10,439 nucleotides of DNA, from NCBI GenBank assembly GCA_964403885.1, contig CAYOHY010000061.1, forward strand, positions 1-10,439. The letters run 5' to 3'. The notes under the pieces were generated by a model, which did no database searches, was not told where the DNA came from, and saw only the letters and a program-made list of their open reading frames with translations. This DNA comes from CAYOHY01 sp964403885 (GTDB lineage Bacteria > Actinomycetota > Coriobacteriia > Anaerosomatales > PHET01). Positions within the stretch are counted from its first letter, which is position 1, and each line of letters opens with the position of its first letter. Shown in pieces: positions 5,078 to 10,439 of this stretch. The position numbers and the translations under genes were made by a program.

Positions 5078-7795
5078 CTAGCGATGCACCACGATCGATC
5101 CGCCGGCGATCGCCTGCTGGACGCCGTTGTCATAGACCGGATGCGCATCATCGCCAGCCGGCCAGATCTTGATGCGGAACGTGTCTGCACCGGTCTTGCC
5201 GCCATCGGTGGCCCAGATCATGAAGTCGTAGCCGGAGACGCCGTTCACCGAGCCGGAGCCCTTGAACTGGGCGTTGGTCCCGCCACCATTGACCACGAGC
5301 CACTGCTGGACATTGCTGTGGAAGTTGAACCCTGCCGCATGGAACTGGAACTCGGTCGAGCCACTGGGTACGGTGGCTCCCTTCAGATACTTGGAGACGA
5401 AGCCGAAGCTCGCCTTACCACTCAGCGCGACGTCCGCCGCGTAGGCGCCCTGCGGCGACATGATCCAGCCGCCGCCGGTCGCGAACCCACCGGTGGGGTC
5501 GTAGACGACCACGAACTCGTAGCCCACGCGCACGCACTCGCCGTCGTCATCGGCCACCTCGAGGGTCACCGTGTAGACGCCCGGTGTCGTGTAGGCGTGG
5601 GAGCCGGAAGCCAGCGTGGTGCACGGCAGCGCCGCGCCGGTCGAGCCGTCGCCCCACAGGAAGCGGGCCGTCATGACCTCACTGGTGAACGGGTTCGACA
5701 CCGCCGAGCGCGCCGTGATCGAGGTGCCCACGGGCACCACCGCGGCGCTGACCGATATCGGCCCCACCACAGGCGGAGCGCTGAGTATCGTCATCGGCGC
5801 CTCACCCACGACGATGCCGCCGTGGTCATCGGACACGCGCACGTGCACGAGCACCGAGCCGGGCCCATCGAACGTGGCCGCCGAGAACGGTGCGGGGTTC
5901 GCCAGCGCATCGTCCCAGCAGCCGTCGCCGTCCAGACACCACTCGTAGGTCAGCGGATCCCCATCGGCGTCTGAGGCCATCGCGTCAAGCGTCAGCGCCC
6001 CACCCTGGGTCACGCTGGCAGCGGCCAGGCTGACTTGCGGTGGCGTGTTGATCTCGACATCGGCCGACGGTCCGGCGGTCACTCCGCCGTCGTCATCGGT
6101 GATGGTGGTGTGAACCACGTAGGTGCCGGCTGCGCTGTAGAGGTGCGTGCCCGTGAACGTGGAGTTCACCACCGGCACCTCTTCGACGTCCGTGCCGTCG
6201 CCCCAGTCGATGAACGCACGCAGGCCGGCCGCGTCGGAAGCCGACGCGTCAGAGACCTCGACGCCAATCGAGACCGGATCCCCAAGCTGATAGAGCGCCG
6301 AGGGAGCCGAGGCGATCGTGGCGGTGGGCGCCACGTTGTAGATGCTGACGACCGCGGTGGTCGTGCCCACGCCACCCAGGCTGTCGGTCACGGTCAGGCG
6401 CACCGTGCGCGTCGCCGGACCGTCGATGGCGCTCGCATCGAACGAGACGCTGCGGCCGATGGCGTCGGTCGCACCGTCGAGGTCGAAGTCCCACGCGAAG
6501 TCCGTATCGGCGATGACGCCGCCAAACGCGTCGGTCGCGTCGCCGATGAGCGTGGTAGTGCCGCCCTCAGGACAGTCGAGCGCGCCCGAGATGGCCGGGA
6601 CCGGCGGTGCGTTGACGGTCACCGCGTCCGCGAGGAACGAGGCTCCCACGCCGCCGTCGCCGTCATCCACCGTGACGCCAACGCCGTAGAGACCGGCGCT
6701 ACCGTAGAGGTGATCACCGATGGTGGTGAGCCCTGCCACCGTGCCTGCGCTGGCGGAACCGTCGCCCCAGCTCCACAGCGACGTGTGCGAGCCGATGTCG
6801 GCCGGGTCGAAGAACTCGGCGCGTGCGTTGGCCACGTCACCCAGCTGGATGAGCGGTGGAACCATGTTGATCGTGCCCACCACGGGGGCGACGTTGGTGA
6901 CCGCGATGGCGCCGGCGACGTCGATCGACGCACCGTGCTCATCGGTCACGCGCAGGTTGACCGGCACCGAGGTGCCGCCGCCGGACACGCCATCGATCCC
7001 GGTCGCGTCGAACGGCACCGAAGCACCGGTCAGCTCGAAAGCGCCGTCACCGTTCAGGTCCCACTGATAGGTGAGCGCGTCGCCATCAGGATCGGTCGCC
7101 ATGGCCGAGAGCATCGTCAACGAGCCCTCAGGCACCGTGTACGGCCCGCCGATGGAGCCGAAGGGCGCCACGTTGTTGGGCGGAACGCGACCCACGGTGA
7201 ACTCGACGTAGTTCCGGTCGGCCTGCTGCCACGTGTAGCCCTGGAGCAGCAGCACGCCGGTCATCTCGAACGTCGCGCGCTCGGGAAAGTCGAGGTGGTA
7301 GTCGTAGATGCGTGAGTAGGCGGGCGCCGTGTCGCCCGGGTGGGCGAGGTTGGGAATGGGTACGCCGTTCACCGCCATGGCGATGGGCTCACCCCATCCG
7401 TTGCTTCCGGGGCGCAGCCGAACCTCGACGCAGTTGGGTGCGCCGGCCGGCCCCACGTTGTAGCTCACCGGCCCCGCGGAGAACGACGCGACGATGGTCG
7501 CGAGTCCGGTCGCCGAGTTGTACGTGATCTTGAACGGCACCGGCATGTACTGACTGAAGACGCACTCCTGCTCCGCGCGGAAACCGTCTCCCAGGCCCGG
7601 CATGCCCACCCACAGGCCCCTGGTGGGCGTGTTCAGGAAGTCACGCAGCCTGAACGCTGCGGCGTCCACCGATGCCGTCTGCAAGCCCGATTCCCACGGT
7701 ACCTGCGAGTCGGCGCTCGCAATGAGCGGCATCGCCAGACTCATCACCAGCGCGATGCAAAGGGCAACGAGCACCCCTGATACGGCCTTCTTCAT
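5078..7795 (-). CDS. Secreted multi-PKD repeat protein with conserved C-terminal domain (905 aa)
   Basis: An exported surface or matrix protein. A signal peptide (MKKAVSG, hydrophobic core to about 26, cleavage after an IASA-type site near 28) leads into a beta-rich N-terminal domain (about 33-203). Six PKD/Ig-like modules of about 90 residues then alternate. A modules (about 210-302, 397-488, 585-674) carry W-D-x-[ND]-x-D-G loops and VTD-type ends. B modules (303-395, 489-584, 675-766) carry WGDG (343, 531, 714), H-x-Y-x-x-x-G-x-Y and DDDGG. The last part (about 767-905) has GGGWIMSPQGAY, GFVSKY, FNFHS, DTFRIKIW and GGSIVVH, a domain I know from many bacterial and archaeal exported repeat proteins (called post-COAP-1 in some annotations; name from memory). 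No LPXTG or terminal membrane helix is present, so anchoring is unexplained. PKD modules usually mediate adhesion or spacing outside the cell. The start is the ATG at 7795, set by the signal peptide and Shine-Dalgarno site; an upstream in-frame start at 7894 would bury the signal sequence. Confidence 0.9.
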   Translation of the reverse strand: MKKAVSGVLVALCIALVMSLAMPLIASADSQVPWESGLQTASVDAAAFRLRDFLNTPTRGLWVGMPGLGDGFRAEQECVFSQYMPVPFKITYNSATGLATIVASFSAGPVSYNVGPAGAPNCVEVRLRPGSNGWGEPIAMAVNGVPIPNLAHPGDTAPAYSRIYDYHLDFPERATFEMTGVLLLQGYTWQQADRNYVEFTVGRVPPNNVAPFGSIGGPYTVPEGSLTMLSAMATDPDGDALTYQWDLNGDGAFELTGASVPFDATGIDGVSGGGTSVPVNLRVTDEHGASIDVAGAIAVTNVAPVVGTINMVPPLIQLGDVANARAEFFDPADIGSHTSLWSWGDGSASAGTVAGLTTIGDHLYGSAGLYGVGVTVDDGDGGVGASFLADAVTVNAPPVPAISGALDCPEGGTTTLIGDATDAFGGVIADTDFAWDFDLDGATDAIGRSVSFDASAIDGPATRTVRLTVTDSLGGVGTTTAVVSIYNVAPTATIASAPSALYQLGDPVSIGVEVSDASASDAAGLRAFIDWGDGTDVEEVPVVNSTFTGTHLYSAAGTYVVHTTITDDDGGVTAGPSADVEINTPPQVSLAAASVTQGGALTLDAMASDADGDPLTYEWCLDGDGCWDDALANPAPFSAATFDGPGSVLVHVRVSDDHGGIVVGEAPMTILSAPPVVGPISVSAAVVPVGTSITARSAVSNPFTSEVMTARFLWGDGSTGAALPCTTLASGSHAYTTPGVYTVTLEVADDDGECVRVGYEFVVVYDPTGGFATGGGWIMSPQGAYAADVALSGKASFGFVSKYLKGATVPSGSTEFQFHAAGFNFHSNVQQWLVVNGGGTNAQFKGSGSVNGVSGYDFMIWATDGGKTGADTFRIKIWPAGDDAHPVYDNGVQQAIAGGSIVVHR
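5498..7168 (-). repeat. Three diverged A-B double PKD modules
   Basis: This is a protein-level tandem repeat within the secreted gene. Three double modules of about 187, 188 and 182 residues cover 6608-7168, 6044-6607 and 5498-6043. The A-module Trp recurs at residues 245, 435 and 619, and the B-module WGDG at 343, 531 and 714, so the period is 183-190 residues. The copies are strongly diverged at sequence level, which indicates old duplication of a two-module unit rather than recent expansion. Confidence 0.75.
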
Positions 7796-7803
7796 GGTCC
7801 ATT

Positions 7804-7810
7804 CCCCCTT
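7804..7810 (-). promoter_or_regulatory. Ribosome binding site of the PKD-repeat gene
   Basis: AAGGGGG on the minus strand lies 8 nt before the ATG at 7793-7795. It fixes the start directly before the signal peptide. Confidence 0.7.
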
Positions 7811-7890
7811 GTGCCCTGCCGTCGGGACGGCCGCCCCCAAAGCGACCTCAAGACACCCAAGACGGCTGAAGCGCGCGAATGGCGCGTCGG
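7811..7890 (-). other. Possible structured 5' leader of the PKD-repeat gene
   Basis: The gap between the kinase stop and this gene is 193 nt. It holds a hairpin at 7818-7831 (GCCGT and ACGGC arms) just upstream of the ribosome binding site. A second copy of one arm at 7861-7866 could pair instead with 7818-7823. A third small stem lies at 7872-7876 with 7882-7886. I match it to no riboswitch class I know, and I see no convincing -10/-35 pair in the gap. In so GC-rich a stretch, such short stems can arise by chance. Confidence 0.25.
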
Positions 7891-7988
7891 GCATAGGGAG
7901 TAGATACGCTGCGGCCGGACGGAAACACTCCCCGCCCGGCGCAATGGTACGGATGGATGATTACGGTGCTTGGAGTATGAACTCCGGG

Positions 7989-9329
7989 CTAGTCGCCCAC
8001 GGGAGCGGGACTGATCACCAGGTTGACCGACGTCCCCACACCCTCCGTGCTGTCGATCGAGAGCTCGCACTCGGGGCCGTAGTACCCACGCAACCTGTCG
8101 TGCACGTTGCGCATCGCGATACCCAGCCCCTTGCCGTAGCCGGGCTCGAGCACGTGTGGCAACCGCTCCGTCGGGATGCCCGCACCGTCATCGGCCACCG
8201 TGAGAATCGCCGAGTCGCCCTCGAGCCTCGCCGAGATGACCACGTGCAGCGTCGAGCCGTCGGCGCGCATGCCGTGACCCACCGCGTTCTCCACCAGCGG
8301 CTGGATCATGAACGACGGGATGGGCATGGTGCACAACCGCGGGTCGATCTCCTCGCGCATGTCGAGCCGGTCGCCAAATCGCGCCTTCTCGAGCTCGACG
8401 TAGGTCGCCGTGAACTCGAGCTCGCGCTCGAGCGTCACCAGATCGCTCGCCTGCTCCAGTGTGCGCCGATAGAAGGTGCCGAACTCACGCAACAGCCTGC
8501 GCGCCTCGGTGGGATCGGTGCGGATGAACGCCGCGATGGTGTTGATGGTGTTGAACAGGAAGTGCGGGTTGATCTGCGCCTGGAGCGCCTTGAGCTCCAT
8601 CTCGGTCGCGAGCTCCGTCTGCCGGTCGAGCTCGGAGAGCTCGAGCTGGGTGGAGAGCAGGCGCGCAAGGCCCTCGGCCATGGCGAGCTGGGTCTCGTTC
8701 AAGTAGCGGTCCGAGGTGTAGTAGAACTTCAGCGTGCCCGCCGGCCGGTTGCGCATGACAAGCGGCACGACGATCGCCGAGCGCAGCTTGCACGCGGCGT
8801 CCGGGCAGCCGATGTCTTCCTTGCTGTGCAGGATCTGCGGCGCGTTCTCCTCGAGCGCCTCGTGCGTGGCGCGCGTGATGATGGGGCCGCCCACCAGATG
8901 GTGGTCCTCGCCCACTCCGGCGAAGCCGAGCACGCGGTTCTCATCGGTGATCGCGACCGAGGCCGCCTCGGTCTCGCTCAAGACGATGCGGCATACCTCG
9001 CCCGCCGTCTCCTCGTCCAGGCCCAGGCGCAGGTAGGGCAGTGACGCCGTGGCGATGTTGAGCATGCGGTCTGACTGAAGCGCGCGCACGTGGTCCGGGC
9101 GCGAGACCATGCGCTGGTAGACGCCGGTGAACGACACCACGGTCAAGCCGATGACCGAGAGCTCCACCACGACGCTGGGCAGCCGCAGGATGGTGCCGGC
9201 GATCGCGGCCGTGCCCAGGAGCACGACCAGCACGAGCATGATCACGTCGAAGGAGTTCTGCCGCCGCACCGAGGGCAGCACGCCGCCCATGTCGGCCATG
9301 CGTTCTTCTATGTCGAGCGGTCCGACCAC
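7989..9329 (-). CDS. LytS/YehU-type sensor histidine kinase with GAF domain
   Basis: A 446-aa membrane kinase that should autophosphorylate and pass phosphate to a LytTR-type response regulator. Two transmembrane helices (about 27-48 and 53-71) replace the five- or six-helix sensor of classical LytS. A GAF domain follows (about 87-225) with GCPDAAC (C175, C180) and SAIVVPL. The His_kinase block is LQAQINPHFLFNTINTI, with phosphoacceptor H256. The ATPase domain has the N box PLVENAVGHG (344-353), G1 box DDGAGIP (380-386) and G2 box GYGKGLGIAMRNV. All catalytic motifs look intact. I set the start at the GTG at 9329, which has a GAGGAG site 7 nt upstream. The longer reading to 9455 would add an arginine-rich tail with no ribosome site, and the shorter ATG at 9299 has a poorer one. 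No response regulator lies beside it in this window. It is divergent from the YvlD-like gene. Confidence 0.9.
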   Translation of the reverse strand: MVGPLDIEERMADMGGVLPSVRRQNSFDVIMLVLVVLLGTAAIAGTILRLPSVVVELSVIGLTVVSFTGVYQRMVSRPDHVRALQSDRMLNIATASLPYLRLGLDEETAGEVCRIVLSETEAASVAITDENRVLGFAGVGEDHHLVGGPIITRATHEALEENAPQILHSKEDIGCPDAACKLRSAIVVPLVMRNRPAGTLKFYYTSDRYLNETQLAMAEGLARLLSTQLELSELDRQTELATEMELKALQAQINPHFLFNTINTIAAFIRTDPTEARRLLREFGTFYRRTLEQASDLVTLERELEFTATYVELEKARFGDRLDMREEIDPRLCTMPIPSFMIQPLVENAVGHGMRADGSTLHVVISARLEGDSAILTVADDGAGIPTERLPHVLEPGYGKGLGIAMRNVHDRLRGYYGPECELSIDSTEGVGTSVNLVISPAPVGD

Positions 9330-9336
9330 GGGGCGT

Positions 9337-9342
9337 CTCCTC
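9337..9342 (-). promoter_or_regulatory. Ribosome binding site deciding the kinase start
   Basis: GAGGAG on the minus strand stands 7 nt before the GTG at 9327-9329. This favours the 446-aa protein over the 488-aa and 436-aa alternatives. Confidence 0.7.
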
Positions 9343-9461
9343 GAAGCAACCTGCACGTCGCCCGTATGGTACACCGCGCGACGGAAACGGCAGCGACTGT
9401 GTATCGTATGAAGTGGCCGACGGCACGCACGCATGCCCGAGGACCACACTGTCACCTGCCC

Positions 9462-9469
9462 GAGGGGGG
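9462..9469 (+). promoter_or_regulatory. Ribosome binding site of the YvlD-like gene
   Basis: GAGGGGGG stands 8 nt before the ATG at 9478. It lies inside the longer reading from 9433, so the shorter start, which begins directly with the first helix, is preferred. Confidence 0.75.
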
Positions 9470-9477
9470 TCTTTCAC

Positions 9478-9858
9478 ATGCGGTTCTTCATTCGCTGGCT
9501 GGTCACATCGATCGCGGTCACGGCCGCGATCCTGCTGGTCCCCGGTTTCGACGTCCAGGGAAACGCTCTTATCGCGATCGGCATCACGGCGCTCGTCGTG
9601 GGATTCATCAACGCTACGCTGGGGCTCGTGTTCAAGATCGGGATGTTCGGCTGCATCGTGATGACGTTGGGGCTGTTCAACCTGCTCATCAACGCCGTGC
9701 TGATGTGGATCTCGGTGTGGGTCGTGAACAACTGGTTCGCATGGCTGGGCGGCCAGATCGTAGTCGACGGCACGTTCTGGCCCTACTTCTGGGCGGCCAT
9801 CGTCGTGAGCATCGTCTCGGGCGTGCTCAACTGGTTCGTGCGCACCGACGAGGACTAG
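9478..9858 (+). CDS. YvlD / phage holin family 4 superfamily membrane protein (126 aa)
   Basis: A small inner-membrane protein with four hydrophobic segments (about 4-22, 30-50, 55-82, 98-119). The pattern RFFIRWLVTSIAV...LLVPGF, then VVGFINATLG and TLGLFNLLINAVLM, is typical of the PF04020 family (Phage_holin_4_2, which includes Bacillus YvlD). Length fits the family (about 110-130 aa). Despite the name, most chromosomal members are not phage lysis proteins. YvlD-type genes are often linked to envelope-stress functions, but the molecular role is unknown. The C-terminus is acidic (RTDED). It is the only plus-strand protein gene here, divergent from the LytS-type kinase across 148 nt and convergent with the chemotaxis receptor. 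A TATCGT at about 9402-9407 could be its -10 box, but I find no good -35 partner. Confidence 0.88.
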   Translation: MRFFIRWLVTSIAVTAAILLVPGFDVQGNALIAIGITALVVGFINATLGLVFKIGMFGCIVMTLGLFNLLINAVLMWISVWVVNNWFAWLGGQIVVDGTFWPYFWAAIVVSIVSGVLNWFVRTDED

Positions 9859-9876
9859 TCCCCACCGCACAACAAG

Positions 9877-9913
9877 AAAGCCCCGCAGACGGAGACGTTG
9901 TCTGCGGGGCTTT
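9877..9913. terminator. Bidirectional intrinsic terminator
   Basis: AAAGCCCCGCAGAC and its exact complement GTCTGCGGGGCTTT form a 14-bp stem around a 9-nt loop. The T-run lies at the 3' side on both strands (CTTTGTCGTTG on plus, CTTTCTTGTTG on minus). It sits 18 nt after the YvlD-like stop and 17 nt after the chemotaxis-receptor stop, so it serves both convergent genes. Confidence 0.9.
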
Positions 9914-9930
9914 GTCGTTGTGCTGAGAAG

Positions 9931-10439
9931 TTAGTCGATCTTGAATCCCTGCAAGCCGCCCGAGAGCGTGCTGGCCTCGCGCTTGATGTCGGAGGCGGAC
10001 TCGGCGAGATGGCGGGACTGGGCCGCCGTGCCGGACACGCCCTGGCTGACCTGCTGCATGACGCCCACGATCTGGCGTGCGGCCGACTGCTGCTGCGAGG
10101 CGGCCGTGGCGATCTCGCGCGCAGCGGAGGCCGTGCGACTCATCCGCTCGTAGATCTCGTCGAACTTGTCGCGGGTGCGCGCGGTCTCCTGAACCGTGGA
10201 GTGGCCCAGCTCGGCCTGGCGCTCCGCCGTCGCCGCGAGCTCACGGCTCGCGTCCTGGATCGAGTGCACGAGCTCCTCGATGCGGCCCACCGAGGTCGAG
10301 ACGGAGTCCGCGAGGTTGCGGATCTCGCTCGCCACCACGCCAAAGCCCTTGCCCGCCTCGCCGGCGCGAGCGGCCTCGATCGCAGCGTTGAGCGCGAGGA
10401 TCTTGGTCTGCTCGGCGATGGAGCCGATGACGAAGGTGA
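9931..10439 (-). CDS. Methyl-accepting chemotaxis protein, C-terminal signalling part (partial)
   Basis: The window cuts the gene on its 5' side. The visible 168 residues read on the minus strand from the right edge to TAA. They contain the highly conserved hairpin tip of the receptor signalling domain, with EQTKILALNAAIEAARAGE followed by GKGFGVVASEIRNLA, which binds CheA and CheW. After it comes the returning coiled-coil helix with Gln/Glu-rich heptads (for example QQQSAARQIVGVMQQV), where adaptation methylation sites usually lie. It ends in GLQGFKID without the NWETF-type pentapeptide that tethers CheR in some receptors. The sensor, membrane helices and HAMP domain, if any, are outside the window, so ligand and location (membrane or cytoplasmic) are unknown. 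No other che gene is visible. Confidence 0.95.
   Translation of the reverse strand, partial: TFVIGSIAEQTKILALNAAIEAARAGEAGKGFGVVASEIRNLADSVSTSVGRIEELVHSIQDASRELAATAERQAELGHSTVQETARTRDKFDEIYERMSRTASAAREIATAASQQQSAARQIVGVMQQVSQGVSGTAAQSRHLAESASDIKREASTLSGGLQGFKID

Noticed and set aside
4784..7315. Plus-strand open frames (4784-5974, 6035-7315) opposite the repeat protein
   Set aside because: The composition is Arg/His/Gly-rich and low in hydrophobic order, and the first crosses the tRNA gene. They are shadows of the PKD-repeat gene, whose motifs are unambiguous on the minus strand.
7796..7988. Cyclic-di-GMP or other known riboswitch upstream of the repeat protein
   Set aside because: I looked for the conserved core segments of the c-di-GMP-I class and did not find them, and the short stems match no other class I know.
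7602..9044. Plus-strand open frame of 480 codons opposite the kinase
   Set aside because: It spans the intergenic gap and two genes on the other strand, with no domain and no ribosome site.
9478..9858. Phage holin from a prophage
   Set aside because: The family name includes phage holin, but no endolysin or other phage gene is nearby, and chromosomal YvlD-type members are common.

Overview
This is a GC-rich, gene-dense chromosomal window. Five of its seven protein genes and both tRNAs are on the minus strand for almost the whole length; the seventh, a chemotaxis receptor, is cut by the right edge (so six of seven are minus and one is plus). GC-rich codon use, GTG starts, strong purine-rich Shine-Dalgarno sites and CCA-encoding tRNAs fit an actinobacterial lineage. 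A chemotaxis receptor beside a LytS-type kinase and a PKD-repeat surface protein suggests an environmental coriobacterium-like organism. That placement is inference, because no marker gene is present.

Layout, left to right. (i) 2-164: a tRNA-Ser(CGA) with its own promoter. (ii) 219-890: a small secreted protein of unknown function. (iii) 1017-4730: a cell-envelope cluster read from right to left. It holds an FAD-dependent amine-oxidase/UDP-galactopyranose-mutase-like oxidoreductase, then a single-pass membrane protein of unknown function, then (1 nt later) a polytopic GT-C/PMT-type glycosyltransferase. (iv) 4752-4929: a second tRNA-Ser (GGA) with its own promoter and a hairpin directly downstream. 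(v) 5078-7795: a 905-residue secreted protein made of an N-terminal beta-rich domain, six PKD/Ig-like modules in strict A-B-A-B-A-B order, and a conserved C-terminal beta domain. (vi) 7989-9329: a membrane sensor histidine kinase of the LytS/YehU type with a GAF domain. (vii) 9478-9858, plus strand: a small four-helix membrane protein of the YvlD/phage-holin-4 superfamily. (viii) 9877-9913: a two-way terminator. (ix) 9931-end, minus: the C-terminal signalling part of a methyl-accepting chemotaxis protein.

How it may work together. The common theme is the cell envelope: glycan or lipid-linked sugar work (oxidoreductase, membrane partner, PMT), a large exported repeat protein that could be a substrate or a surface fibre, and envelope sensing (LytS-type kinase, chemotaxis receptor). 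Only the oxidoreductase / membrane protein / PMT set looks like a true operon. I see no CRISPR array, insertion sequence, integrase, toxin-antitoxin or defence locus. The less ordinary points are the apparent lack of promoter space between the tRNA-Ser(GGA) hairpin and the envelope operon, the alternating architecture of the repeat protein with paired cysteines, and two unrecognised exported proteins.
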